DNA of 64,000 bases from positions 1-64,000 of the forward strand of contig DCJQ01000010.1 in assembly GCA_002319965.1 (NCBI GenBank), read 5' to 3'. The notes beneath the pieces are model-generated. The model was not told where the DNA came from. It made no database searches and saw only the letters and a list, made by a program, of their open reading frames with translations. The stretch is from Megasphaera sp. UBA1696. Its GTDB lineage: Bacteria; Bacillota; Negativicutes; Veillonellales; Megasphaeraceae. Every line of letters begins with the position of its first letter. Within the stretch, counting starts at the first letter, position 1. A program made the position numbers and the translations under genes. Below, piece after piece: positions 7,668 to 16,767 of the stretch.

Positions 7668-8621
7668 ATGAAACATTTTTTTAAACGACTATTCCTGATC
7701 TTTATCTGTCTGGCCGTTCTCGTAGCCGGTGTCGGCATGTATATCGGCAATATGGCCTACGAAGAATTTTACGATGCACCGTGGGATCAGATATTGGGGA
7801 TTGAAAATCACAGCCGCGATGTTTCGACGATTCGTCAATGGGAACGGGAACGGGATTGGGAGCCGGTCCGGGTCAATGCGCCGGACGGAAAAATCCTGCG
7901 CGGGACCTATATTGAAAATCGCCGCGACTCACACAAGACGGTTATCCTCATCCATGGTTTGTACCAAAACAGAACAATGTGTCTGCCCTACATGGACGAG
8001 TACCGCCGCCTTGGCTATAACATTCTGCTCATCGATTTGCGGGGCCATGGTGAAAGTGAAGGTGACCACACCGAATGGGGGATAAGCGAAGTCGATGACT
8101 TACTGATGTGGTGTCAGTGGCTGCAAAACCGCGACCCGCAGATGACCATCGGCCTGCACGGTATTTCCCTTGGCGCCTCGATGGCCTTATTGTATGCCGG
8201 CAGTGAATACGGACAGGATTTATCCTTCGTCGTTGCCGACAGTGCCTATGGAAACATCATCTCCCTCGGCCGGGAAAAATTATGGCAGGCCGTTGGTGAC
8301 AAGCGGGCGATTTGGGGGTATAACCTTCTTGATCCCTTCTTCCAGGCAGCCATGTTCTACCATACTCATAAAATGGTGTCGTCCCTGGAACCGGCCCAGG
8401 CTGTGAAACGGATGAAAGTCCCGGTACTTTTCCTTCACGGCAGTGAGGATGAATTGGTTCCGGTGAAGACCGCCAGAAGTTTATATGACAACTGCACGAG
8501 TCCGAAGAAGGAAATTCATATTTTTGAAGGATCTCCTCATGCCGTTGGCATTGAGACCGACCAAAGTGAATATATGCGTGTTTTGAGCCGATTCTTAGAA
8601 GAGGATGCCGATTCAGTCTAA
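7668..8621 (+). CDS. Membrane-anchored alpha/beta hydrolase
   Basis: A 317-residue serine hydrolase with an N-terminal membrane segment (about residues 8-27), so the catalytic domain is probably outside the cytoplasm. The fold signature is complete: HG oxyanion motif (ILIHGLYQN), LIDLRGHGES strand, nucleophile Ser167 in GISLG, acid Asp in HGSEDELVP and base His in GSPHAVG. It resembles the YqkD/BAAT-like hydrolase group in Firmicutes. The substrate is unknown. It begins ten bases after dhaM, so it may be co-transcribed, but a link to dihydroxyacetone is not evident. Confidence 0.85.
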   Translation: MKHFFKRLFLIFICLAVLVAGVGMYIGNMAYEEFYDAPWDQILGIENHSRDVSTIRQWERERDWEPVRVNAPDGKILRGTYIENRRDSHKTVILIHGLYQNRTMCLPYMDEYRRLGYNILLIDLRGHGESEGDHTEWGISEVDDLLMWCQWLQNRDPQMTIGLHGISLGASMALLYAGSEYGQDLSFVVADSAYGNIISLGREKLWQAVGDKRAIWGYNLLDPFFQAAMFYHTHKMVSSLEPAQAVKRMKVPVLFLHGSEDELVPVKTARSLYDNCTSPKKEIHIFEGSPHAVGIETDQSEYMRVLSRFLEEDADSV

Positions 8622-8645
8622 AAAGTGTCTGGATCTATGCATTTC

Positions 8646-8689
8646 CGATACTTGACTATTTTTCGATACCCGACTATTATTAGTATAGT
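8646..8689 (+). promoter_or_regulatory. nrdJ promoter with overlapping direct repeats
   Basis: TTGACT (8652-8657) and TATTAT (8675-8680) are exactly 17 bases apart. Two 15-base direct repeats, CGATACTTGACTATT at 8646 and CGATACCCGACTATT at 8664, cover both hexamers at an 18-base step. ACTAT/ATAGT arms at 8673-8689 loosely recall an NrdR box. The repeats look like an operator. Confidence 0.65.
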
Positions 8690-8695
8690 ACATTT

Positions 8696-8725
8696 CCGCC
8701 ATCTACTAGATATGGTAGATGGCGG
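8696..8725 (+). repeat. Perfect hairpin in the nrdJ leader
   Basis: CCGCCATCTAC and GTAGATGGCGG form an 11 bp perfect stem with an 8-base loop. It falls in the 5' untranslated region of nrdJ, downstream of the promoter. There is no T run, so it is not a plain terminator; it could stabilise the message or be a regulatory element. Confidence 0.75.
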
Positions 8726-8763
8726 TTGTATGTCTACGATACATTGTTGGAGGAGGAAATGGA

Positions 8764-11049
8764 ATGAACGAACAAGAATGGCTCGGCAGTGACAATCAGC
8801 TGGGACTCGATATTTGGAAGAATAAATACTGTGATGATGGCGAAACTTTCGACCACTGGCTTGAACGAATCAGCGGCGGCGACCGTGAAGTGGCTGATTT
8901 GATCAAAGAAAAGAAGTTTCTCTTTGGCGGCCGTATCTTGGCAAACCGCGGACTGGAATGTGAAGGCAAAAAGATAACCTTATCCAATTGCTACGTCATG
9001 ACACCGCCGGAAGACAGTATTGAAAGCATCTTCGACCGGGCCGGGAAACTGGCGCGTACCTATAGCTACGGCGGCGGATGCGGCATCGATATTTCTCAGC
9101 TCAGCCCAAAAGGGGCCCGCATCAACAATGCGGCCAAAGAAACGAGCGGTTCCATTTCCTTTATGACTCTCTATTCGCTGGTTACGGAACTTATCGGCCA
9201 AAACGGACGCCGCGGTGCACTGATGATTTCCATCGACTGTGCTCACCCGGACGTGCTGGATTTCATTAAGCTTAAAACGGACCTTGATAAAGTTACGAAG
9301 GCCAATATTTCTATTCGCCTTAGCGATGAATTCATGGAAGCCGTCAAGGAACATAAGCAGTTCCGCCTGCACTTCACTCGCAAAGAAACGGGGCAGGTCA
9401 TCGAAAGTTTGGTCAATGCAGCCGATGTATTCCGTCTCGTTGCTGAAACGAACTGGGATTATGCTGAACCGGGAGCCCTCTTTTGGGACCGCATCAAGTC
9501 GTGGAACCTCTTGGCTAATACGCCGGAATTCTCCTTTGCCGGCGTCAATCCTTGTGCAGAAGAACCCTTGCCGGCCGGCGGTTCGTGCCTCCTCGGCAGC
9601 CTTAACTTGGCAAACTTCGTAACATCCCCCTTTACGCCCAACGCTTCCTTTGACTTTGATGAATTCAAGCGCTGTGTCGTCATCGCCGTCCGCGCTTTAA
9701 ATGACGTCCTCGAAGAAGGCCTTCCTCTCCATCCCTTGGAAGAACAGCGGGAAAGCGTTACGGCTTGGCGCCAAATCGGCCTCGGTATCATGGGCCTTGG
9801 TGACATGCTCATTCAGATGGGACTGACTTATGGCAGTAAGGATGCCGTTGATTTCTGCCATGATATCGGCTTTGCCATGGCGGATACGGCCATTGCCGCT
9901 TCGGCGGATTTGGCCCATGAACGCGGTGCCTTTGCCAAATGCCATATCGATGAAATCATGAGCACCCCTTATTTTAAAGCCAATACGACGGATGCGACGG
10001 CTGAAAAGGTAAAGGAATACGGCCTGCGCAATTCCCAGCTGCTCACCATCGCGCCGACAGGGACCTTGTCGACCATGCTCGGCATTTCCGGCGGTATTGA
10101 ACCGATTTACGCCAATTTCTACGAAAGAAAGACCGAATCCCTCCACGGGACGGACGTCTACTATAAAGTTTATACGCCTATCGTCGAACGGTATATGAAG
10201 GCCCGTAAACTGAAGGACGACGGTGAACTGCCGGATTACTTCGTCACAGCCCTGACCCTCGACTACCGCGAACGCGTCGCCATGCAGGCTGCTTGGCAGC
10301 GTCACATCGATGCGTCCATCAGTTCGACAGTCAATGTGCCCAACAGCTTTACCGTCGAAGATACGGAAAACCTCTATCTCCTGGCCTATGAAAATGGCTG
10401 CAAGGGCCTGACCTTATTCCGTGACGGCTGCAAACGTGCCGGCATCCTGACGACACATGAAGCAGAAAAACCGGTACCGACGGCCGGTGAAGGTCTTGAA
10501 CGCGGTGAAATCGTCAGCATTGACGACAACGTCATCGGCAAGAAGCGTAAGCTCATTACGGGCTGCGGCAGCCTGCACTGCATGGCCTTCTTTGATCCTC
10601 AGACCGGGGCTCTTCTGGAAACGTATTTGAGTAAAGGCTCTACGGGCGGCTGCAATAACTTCATGATCGGCCTGTCGCGAATGATTTCTATCAGTGCCCG
10701 AGCCGGCATCGATATCTATACCATCGTCGATCAGCTCAATTCGACGGGGAACTGCCCGTCCTATTCGGTCCGCCGGGTAACACGCGGCGATACCAGCCGC
10801 GGCTCGTGCTGCCCCATGGCCGTCGGCAATGCACTCCTCGACATGTTCGATGAAGTCCAACAGGAACTGCAGCAGACGGAATCCGTCGCCAGCGGTCATA
10901 CACCGCCGGTCAAAAAAGCACCGGTCCGTCCGAGAGCTGAAAAGAAAGTCACGGCGGAAAGCATCCTTTGCCCCCAGTGCGGCGAACCCCTGACCTTTGA
11001 AGGCGGCTGCAATACCTGCAAGAACTGCGGCTGGAGTAAATGCAGCTAA
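8764..11049 (+). CDS. nrdJ: Adenosylcobalamin-dependent ribonucleotide reductase (class II)
   Basis: NrdJ makes deoxyribonucleotides using a radical from coenzyme B12 and needs no oxygen. The 761-residue product shows the active site N262-P-C264-A-E266 followed by Cys275 (AGGSCLL), with the same spacing as the Thermotoga enzyme; Cys76 in SNCYV is the partner redox cysteine. The C-terminus carries CPQCG and CKNCGWSKCS, a zinc-ribbon-like tail with redox cysteines typical of this group. A GGAGGAGG ribosome site precedes the ATG. The leader has a perfect hairpin, and the promoter carries direct repeats. It is a single-gene unit. Confidence 0.95.
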   Translation: MNEQEWLGSDNQLGLDIWKNKYCDDGETFDHWLERISGGDREVADLIKEKKFLFGGRILANRGLECEGKKITLSNCYVMTPPEDSIESIFDRAGKLARTYSYGGGCGIDISQLSPKGARINNAAKETSGSISFMTLYSLVTELIGQNGRRGALMISIDCAHPDVLDFIKLKTDLDKVTKANISIRLSDEFMEAVKEHKQFRLHFTRKETGQVIESLVNAADVFRLVAETNWDYAEPGALFWDRIKSWNLLANTPEFSFAGVNPCAEEPLPAGGSCLLGSLNLANFVTSPFTPNASFDFDEFKRCVVIAVRALNDVLEEGLPLHPLEEQRESVTAWRQIGLGIMGLGDMLIQMGLTYGSKDAVDFCHDIGFAMADTAIAASADLAHERGAFAKCHIDEIMSTPYFKANTTDATAEKVKEYGLRNSQLLTIAPTGTLSTMLGISGGIEPIYANFYERKTESLHGTDVYYKVYTPIVERYMKARKLKDDGELPDYFVTALTLDYRERVAMQAAWQRHIDASISSTVNVPNSFTVEDTENLYLLAYENGCKGLTLFRDGCKRAGILTTHEAEKPVPTAGEGLERGEIVSIDDNVIGKKRKLITGCGSLHCMAFFDPQTGALLETYLSKGSTGGCNNFMIGLSRMISISARAGIDIYTIVDQLNSTGNCPSYSVRRVTRGDTSRGSCCPMAVGNALLDMFDEVQQELQQTESVASGHTPPVKKAPVRPRAEKKVTAESILCPQCGEPLTFEGGCNTCKNCGWSKCS

Positions 11050-11199
11050 GTTAAGGTAGGCGGGACGGCTCAGCGTTCTTTTCTATCCCGTGGGTAGATG
11101 ATTTCTTTGTCTGTCTATTTTATGTTATAATAGATGCGGATTATTACTGGAAATTTTCGTATTTATTACGTAAAATTTACAGATAGAGGAGCGTCGATT

Positions 11200-12996
11200 A
11201 TGCAGATGTTTTTGTATTTACAGCAACACAGGAAATGTCTTTATCAAGGTATTTCCTGTGTTTTTCTTTTTGTTTTCTTTGGTCTGCTGATTCAAATGTT
11301 AACATTGCCAGTATCTTCTTTTGTATTTAAGTCACGGTTACTTTTTGGTGGGATCACGGCGGCATTGAGTATGACCCTTTGGAACTACACAAAAGGATAC
11401 ATTATTGCCTTCATCCTTTATACAGGAATTTTTCTATCTTCGGCATTTGTACCGATGCTTGTCGGACAGCATGTTGAGAGAGCTGAAATTATAGCTGCTT
11501 ATTTGTTAGGGGCTATGGTCTTTCTTTTTTTGACCGATTTACTATATCTCAGTCGGCATATAGCCTTGAAGGTGATGCGACGTCTTAGCAATGGAATACT
11601 TTATTTTTGTTTAGCATTAGCGTTGTTGATGCCCCTTGTCATTTGGGGATACTATGCCGTCAGCGGTCGTGTATTGTCCGCGACGATTGTATTGACGTTA
11701 TTTCAAACGAACGGCAGCGAATCTCTGGCGTATTTAAAAAGTCAAAACTTGGTCAGCTGGGTGGGGACCCTGGTAATTCTTGTTTTTGTTCTCGGTGGGA
11801 CGACATATTTTTTACATCGCTTAGCCGTTCCTATCCTTTCTTTTCCCAAGAAGACGGCTGTTTTATTGTCACTTTTTATCTTGGGAGTCAGCAGCCATAC
11901 CGTTGTCAAAGGGACGGATTATTTACCGGTTCGCATTGCCAGGGAGACAACGGATTCTCTACAGCAGTATAAAGCGTACGGCAAGGCAAAAGCGCAGCGA
12001 GAATCCCGGCTGCAACAATTGAAGGGGCTGCATATTGAATCGGCGGGTGGTGTATTTGTTCTGGTTATCGGTGAGTCTGAAACGCGGGATCATATGCAGG
12101 CATATGGCTATAATCGTGATACGACGCCATGGCTGATGGAAGAATCTCAGAAACCGGGAGCTATCCTTTTCCGGAATGCCTATTCCAATCACACGCATAC
12201 AGTTCCCGTTCTGACCTATGCCCTGAGTGAAAAGAATCAATATAATGATATTTCGTTGGAAAAATCCTATTCACTAATAGAAATCGCTAAAGCGGCAGGG
12301 TATGATACGTATTGGATCAGTAATCAGCGGAAATATGGTGCCTGGGATACGCCTGTTGCTGAAATGGCCAGTACGGCAACTCATCAGATCTGGATGAATG
12401 AACGGGCCGGGACCCATGATTTACGGTCCGACCACTACGATGAAGATTTGGTAGAGGCGATCCCTGACAGCCGTGATGTGAAGAATGCCTTAATCGTTAT
12501 TCATCTCATGGGGAATCATGGTTCATATGCTGATCGCTATCCTGCAGCATGGAAATATTACAGCGGCAAATCAACCTCGATTGATGCCTATGATGATGCG
12601 GCCCGATACAATGATTATGTTTTACAGAGACTTTATGACAAGCTGAAGGACAATCCGAACTTCAAAGGCTTTGTCTATTTTTCGGACCATGGGGAAGATG
12701 TAGAGAAAAACTATGGTCATGAAGCCAGCAAATTCACGGCGACGATGAGCCATATTCCGTTGTTCATGATCCTAAGTCCGTCTTTTCAGACAGAACGGCC
12801 GCGAACGGTGCAGAGTTTACAAAACCATCGTGAAAGCTATTGGACCAATGACTTGATTTATAACCTTATGACCGACCTCATGGGAATTGAAGGTGTCCCG
12901 GGCAGTGATCCTGATTGGGACTTGGCATCGCCTGAATACAGCATGAGTAAAGGTAACCTCAGGACTTTGCATAACAAAAACCGCTTGCCTGAATGA
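11200..12996 (+). CDS. Phosphoethanolamine-transferase-like membrane sulfatase-fold protein
   Basis: A 598-residue protein with several membrane segments in the first 250 residues and a sulfatase-fold catalytic domain outside the membrane. Relatives (EptA, EptC/CptA, OpgE) move phosphoethanolamine from lipid to lipid A, LPS core or other envelope glycans. Motifs seen: GESETRDHM (residues 291-299) with the YGYNRDTTP that follows, the NHGSYADRYP loop and the metal site SDHGED. The catalytic threonine of classic EptC (GEST) is not at the same place; Ser293 or Thr295 may serve. A likely role is LPS modification and charge masking. AGAGGAG precedes the chosen ATG. Base use is a little more A/T-rich than in the neighbours. 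Confidence 0.85.
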   Translation: MQMFLYLQQHRKCLYQGISCVFLFVFFGLLIQMLTLPVSSFVFKSRLLFGGITAALSMTLWNYTKGYIIAFILYTGIFLSSAFVPMLVGQHVERAEIIAAYLLGAMVFLFLTDLLYLSRHIALKVMRRLSNGILYFCLALALLMPLVIWGYYAVSGRVLSATIVLTLFQTNGSESLAYLKSQNLVSWVGTLVILVFVLGGTTYFLHRLAVPILSFPKKTAVLLSLFILGVSSHTVVKGTDYLPVRIARETTDSLQQYKAYGKAKAQRESRLQQLKGLHIESAGGVFVLVIGESETRDHMQAYGYNRDTTPWLMEESQKPGAILFRNAYSNHTHTVPVLTYALSEKNQYNDISLEKSYSLIEIAKAAGYDTYWISNQRKYGAWDTPVAEMASTATHQIWMNERAGTHDLRSDHYDEDLVEAIPDSRDVKNALIVIHLMGNHGSYADRYPAAWKYYSGKSTSIDAYDDAARYNDYVLQRLYDKLKDNPNFKGFVYFSDHGEDVEKNYGHEASKFTATMSHIPLFMILSPSFQTERPRTVQSLQNHRESYWTNDLIYNLMTDLMGIEGVPGSDPDWDLASPEYSMSKGNLRTLHNKNRLPE

Positions 12997-13043
12997 GGAT
13001 GCAGTCTGTAAAGACCGTAAATGTTTTTTTACTAAAGCCAGTA

Positions 13044-13072
13044 TTGACAGACTGAGACATTATGTTTATAAT
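13044..13072 (+). promoter_or_regulatory. Promoter of the serine operon
   Basis: Perfect TTGACA and perfect TATAAT with a 17-base spacer, just before the T-box leader. Confidence 0.9.
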
Positions 13073-13078
13073 ATACAT

Positions 13079-13301
13079 AATTTTACAGAAAGCGATGAAA
13101 GAGAAGCAAATTACGAGTCTTTTCAGAGAGCTGCCGGTCGGTGCGAGGCAGTAGGGCTGTAAGGCGTTCCGCTCCGGAGCTGCAAATGATGAATTTGACG
13201 GGTACGCCCGATACAGCGGTACAAGTTGGCCGAAAGGCAAGTTGGGTGGCAACGCGGGAATACAACTCTCGTCCCTTTGATGGGACGGGAGTTTTTTTTT
13301 T
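13079..13301 (+). ncRNA. Serine T-box riboswitch leader
   Basis: T-box leaders sense uncharged tRNA and allow readthrough when the amino acid is scarce. The stem I hallmark AGAGAGCTGCCGG with GGTGCGAGGCAG is present, as is the T-box sequence GTTGGGTGGCAACGCGGG. The UGGC bulge would pair with a GCCA tRNA end, which fits the G discriminator of tRNA-Ser. UCC triplets in the distal part of stem I fit a serine specifier, though I cannot fix the exact one by eye. The leader ends in an intrinsic terminator. The downstream genes are serC, serA and serS, which agrees with serine sensing. Confidence 0.92.
13264..13301 (+). terminator. T-box terminator
   Basis: AACTCTCGTCCC and GGGACGGGAGTT form a 12 bp stem (one G-U-type mismatch) with nine or more T. 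It competes with the antiterminator formed by the T-box sequence. Confidence 0.9.
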
Positions 13302-13349
13302 AGCAGAAGACTTTCCCTGCGGTCTTCGCTGCATAAGAGGGGGAGAAAC

Positions 13350-14423
13350 ATGAAAAGAGTGTACAATTTCAATGCCGGTCCATCGGCAATGCCTTTGGAA
13401 GTACTGAAAGAAGTACAAGCCGAATTTCTCGATTTCAATGGAACCGGCATGAGCATCGTTGAAATCAGTCATCGCAGTGCCGCCTATCAAGCCATGCAGG
13501 ACGATACGGTGGCCATGCTGAAGAAACTCTTGGTCGTTCCGGATGACTATCATATCGTCTTTATCCAGGGCGGCGGCAGCATGCAGTTTACCATGCATGC
13601 TGCGAATTTCCTGAAACAGCGCGGCGGTTATTTGAATACCGGCGTCTGGTCCAATAAGGCCATGGAAGCCGCGTCCTTTTTCGGCGAAACCTATGAAGTT
13701 GCCTCGAGTAAGGCTGACGGATTTTCTTATATTCCCAAAGCGGACAGCTTCGCTGTAAAAGCGGATACGGACTATGTCTACATGACGTCGAACAACACGA
13801 TTCACGGGACGCAGTGGAAGGATTTTCCCTCCTTCGACGTACCCTTGTTCTGTGATATGTCCAGCGACTTCCTCAGCCGCCCCGTCGATATCAAGCAGTT
13901 TGATTTCATCTATGCCGGCGTCCAGAAAAATGTCGGTCCTGCCGGCGTCGTCGTGGCCATCATTAAAGATGATCTCTTGAAAAAAGTCTGCCGCGACTTG
14001 CCGGTCATGATGCAGTATAAAACCTATGTCGATCATGATTCAACGTATAATACGCCGCCGGTATTCAATATTTACTTCGTCAATAAAGTCGCTCACTGGC
14101 TTGATCGTAACGGCGGCCTCTCCGCTATGGCTAAGCGCAATCAAGAAAAAGCAGCCATCGTTTATGACGTCATCGATGAAAGCAACGGTTTTTATCGGGG
14201 CCATGCCGCAAAAGATTCGCGCAGTTTGATGAACGTCACCTTCAACCTGCCGACACCGGAACTGGAAGCTCAGTTCGTTTCGGCCGCTGCCGAACGAGAT
14301 CTCATCGGTATCAAAGGGCACCGCTCCATCGGCGGCTGCCGGGCCTCGCTGTATAATGCCGTTACCGAAGAAGGATGTCAGGCTTTGGCAGATTTCATGA
14401 AAGATTTCCACAAAAAGCATTAA
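13350..14423 (+). CDS. serC: Phosphoserine aminotransferase
   Basis: SerC converts 3-phosphohydroxypyruvate and glutamate to phosphoserine and 2-oxoglutarate, the second step of serine synthesis; it also works in pyridoxal phosphate synthesis. The 357-residue protein starts with the family signature FNAGPSAMP and carries the PLP-binding Lys193 in AGVQKNVGP. The SSDF segment before it is also conserved. It follows the serine T-box leader with a GGGGGAG ribosome site, so serine starvation should switch it on. Confidence 0.96.
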   Translation: MKRVYNFNAGPSAMPLEVLKEVQAEFLDFNGTGMSIVEISHRSAAYQAMQDDTVAMLKKLLVVPDDYHIVFIQGGGSMQFTMHAANFLKQRGGYLNTGVWSNKAMEAASFFGETYEVASSKADGFSYIPKADSFAVKADTDYVYMTSNNTIHGTQWKDFPSFDVPLFCDMSSDFLSRPVDIKQFDFIYAGVQKNVGPAGVVVAIIKDDLLKKVCRDLPVMMQYKTYVDHDSTYNTPPVFNIYFVNKVAHWLDRNGGLSAMAKRNQEKAAIVYDVIDESNGFYRGHAAKDSRSLMNVTFNLPTPELEAQFVSAAAERDLIGIKGHRSIGGCRASLYNAVTEEGCQALADFMKDFHKKH

Positions 14424-14463
14424 TATTGTATATAAGGAATAGGATCTATAGGGGGATACGAAA

Positions 14464-16056
14464 ATGAAAATTTTAGTCAGCGATGACGTATCGATGAAGG
14501 GCGTAGAGCTCCTTCGTGAAAATGGCTACGAAGTCGACGTTAAGAAAAATCTCGATGAAGAAGGTCTCATCGCCTGCATCGGTGAATACGACGGCCTCAT
14601 TACCCGCTCGATGACCCACGTTACGGAAAAGGTCATCGCCGCTGCGACAAAATTGAAAGTCGTCGGCCGTGCCGGTGTCGGTGTCGACAGCATCGACTTG
14701 AAGAGCGCTACGGCTCGCGGCATTGTCGTCGTCAATACGCCGACGTCGAATACCTTGGCGGCGACGGAACACACCTGTGCCATGATCATGGCCATTACCC
14801 GCCACATTCCGCAGGCTCATAATTCACTCATGGCCGGCAACTGGGACCGCAAAACCTTTACGGGCATTCAGCTCCAGAATAAGACCCTCGGCATCATCGG
14901 TGTCGGCCGTATCGGCTCGCGGATTGCAAAAAGGATGCAGGCCATGGAAATGAAGACCATCGGCTATGACCCGTATATTCCGGAAGAACGGTTTAAACAG
15001 CTCGGCGTTGAACCCGTCGATTTAGATACCCTTCTCGAACGGTCGGACTACATTACGATGCACACGCCGCTGACCAAGGAAACGACAGGCCTTATCGGTA
15101 AGGATGAAATTGCCAAAATGAAAGACGGCGTGCGGGTCATCAACGTCTCGCGCGGTGCCGTCCTCGACATCAATGCCCTGGCCGATGCCTTAAAGAGCGG
15201 TCACGTAGCCGGCGCTGCCATCGACGTATTTCCGACGGAACCGCTTACGACGGATATCAATCCCTTCGTTGGCATGGACAATGTCGTCATAACGCCGCAT
15301 CTCGGCGCTTCGACCGTAGAAGCGCAGATCGGTGTTTCCGTCGACGTTGCTGAAGGCGTTATGGAAGCTCTGAAGGGCGAACCCGTTGCAACGGCTGTCA
15401 ATATGGCTCCCGTTCCGCCTCATGTATACAACGTCATTCATCCTTATTTCGACCTCATGGAACGGATGGGGAATTTAGGCGTATATTTGGCCGATGCCCC
15501 CATGAAGGAAATCGAAGTCGAATATACGGGCGAACTGGCCGATACGGAAACGCGCCTTTTGACGACGGCTGTCCTCAAGGGAGCCCTCAATCCCATCCTG
15601 CAGGAATCGGTCAATTACGTCAACGCTTCTGAAGTGGCTAAGACGCGCCACATTGCCGTTAAGGAAATCAACAGTCAGTCCAACAACTACTTCGTAAACT
15701 CGGTCACCGTCCGCGTCCGGACCAATAAAGGCGAACACGCCATTGTCGGTGTCTTGTTCAATGGGACGGAAGCGAAAATCGTTCAGATCGATGAATACCG
15801 CGTCGACTTTAAACCGGAAGGCTACTTGCTCCTCGTACCCCACGTCGACCAGCCGAATATGATCGGCCAGATTTCGACTATCCTCGGCCAGGCTCATATC
15901 AACATCATGGGCATGCAGGTCGGCCGCATGACGACGACGGGCAACAACATCATGGCCATTGCCGTCCAGGACGATATTCCCAATGACATCATGGTCAAGC
16001 TCCGCTCGATCAACGGGATTCTCGACATTAAACTCATTCACTGTGACACACACTAA
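14464..16056 (+). CDS. serA: D-3-phosphoglycerate dehydrogenase
   Basis: SerA oxidises 3-phosphoglycerate with NAD, the first step of serine synthesis. At 530 residues it is the long form: substrate domain, NAD domain with GVGRIG (146-151), an intervening ASB domain and a C-terminal ACT domain (about 455-530) that allows feedback by serine. The catalytic Arg in NVSRGAV and the His in TPHLGAST are present. It lies 40 bases after serC in the same direction with no terminator between, under the same T-box. Confidence 0.96.
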   Translation: MKILVSDDVSMKGVELLRENGYEVDVKKNLDEEGLIACIGEYDGLITRSMTHVTEKVIAAATKLKVVGRAGVGVDSIDLKSATARGIVVVNTPTSNTLAATEHTCAMIMAITRHIPQAHNSLMAGNWDRKTFTGIQLQNKTLGIIGVGRIGSRIAKRMQAMEMKTIGYDPYIPEERFKQLGVEPVDLDTLLERSDYITMHTPLTKETTGLIGKDEIAKMKDGVRVINVSRGAVLDINALADALKSGHVAGAAIDVFPTEPLTTDINPFVGMDNVVITPHLGASTVEAQIGVSVDVAEGVMEALKGEPVATAVNMAPVPPHVYNVIHPYFDLMERMGNLGVYLADAPMKEIEVEYTGELADTETRLLTTAVLKGALNPILQESVNYVNASEVAKTRHIAVKEINSQSNNYFVNSVTVRVRTNKGEHAIVGVLFNGTEAKIVQIDEYRVDFKPEGYLLLVPHVDQPNMIGQISTILGQAHINIMGMQVGRMTTTGNNIMAIAVQDDIPNDIMVKLRSINGILDIKLIHCDTH

Positions 16057-16068
16057 AAGGGGAAGATT

Positions 16069-16713
16069 ATGGTACGCATCATACTTATTCGCCACGGCGA
16101 AACACAATGGAACATTGAAGGTCGCTACCAGGGGCAGGAAGATACGCACCTCAGCGAACGGGGCCAGCTCCAGGGCCGCATGGTTGCCGATGGGTTAAAG
16201 AATACACCTATCGATGTCGCCATCTCGAGTCCCCTAGAACGGTCCTATATGACCTGCTCTTTCTGTGCGGCTCTTCACGGGCTTACAGTCTTAAAAGATG
16301 ACCGCCTGCTGGAAATCAATCACGGCGATTGGGAAGGGCGGCTGGCTGATGACATCAAGGCTCAGTATCCTGATGAATTTCAGCGCTGGCATACGGCGCC
16401 TCACACGGTCACGATGCCGGGGAAGGGCGGCGAGTCTTTGGAAGACGTCCGCAGCCGTGTCCGGGCGGCCTTCGATGATTACGTTCAGAAATATGAAGGC
16501 AAGACGGTCTTGGTAGCAGCCCATGATGCCGTAAACAAAGCCATCATTTGTGACGTTCTGGGCCTCGATTTAAGCCATTTTTGGCAAATCAAGCAGGACA
16601 ATACCTGCATCAACGTCTTAGAATGGCAGGATGGGACCTGGCGTTTGGTCCTGCTCAACTCGACGAATCATATGGGGTATTTGTTCAGTGGTATTGAACA
16701 AAAAGGGTTATAA
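16069..16713 (+). CDS. Histidine phosphatase, likely phosphoserine phosphatase
   Basis: A 214-residue member of the histidine phosphatase (phosphoglycerate mutase-like) superfamily. The RHGET motif holds the phosphorylated His9, and His152 (AAHDAV) with Glu82 complete the pocket. It starts 12 bases after serA and lies before serS in the serine operon. No other serB is seen here. Metal-independent phosphoserine phosphatases of this fold are known (PspA of Hydrogenobacter), so the simplest reading is that it performs the last step of serine synthesis. Other options are a cobalamin-pathway phosphatase (CobC) or a general phosphatase; the context favours serine. Confidence 0.75.
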   Translation: MVRIILIRHGETQWNIEGRYQGQEDTHLSERGQLQGRMVADGLKNTPIDVAISSPLERSYMTCSFCAALHGLTVLKDDRLLEINHGDWEGRLADDIKAQYPDEFQRWHTAPHTVTMPGKGGESLEDVRSRVRAAFDDYVQKYEGKTVLVAAHDAVNKAIICDVLGLDLSHFWQIKQDNTCINVLEWQDGTWRLVLLNSTNHMGYLFSGIEQKGL

Positions 16714-16767
16714 GACTATTGCAGTGAGATAGGTAAAGTATATTTACAGAGGAAGGAAGCAGTTATC

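Noticed and set aside
8622..8763. Cobalamin riboswitch before nrdJ
   Set aside because: The gap is only about 140 bases and lacks the B12-box words; only a promoter, repeats and one hairpin are present.
13141..13353. Open frame between the phosphoethanolamine transferase and serC
   Set aside because: It lies inside the T-box leader and its terminator.
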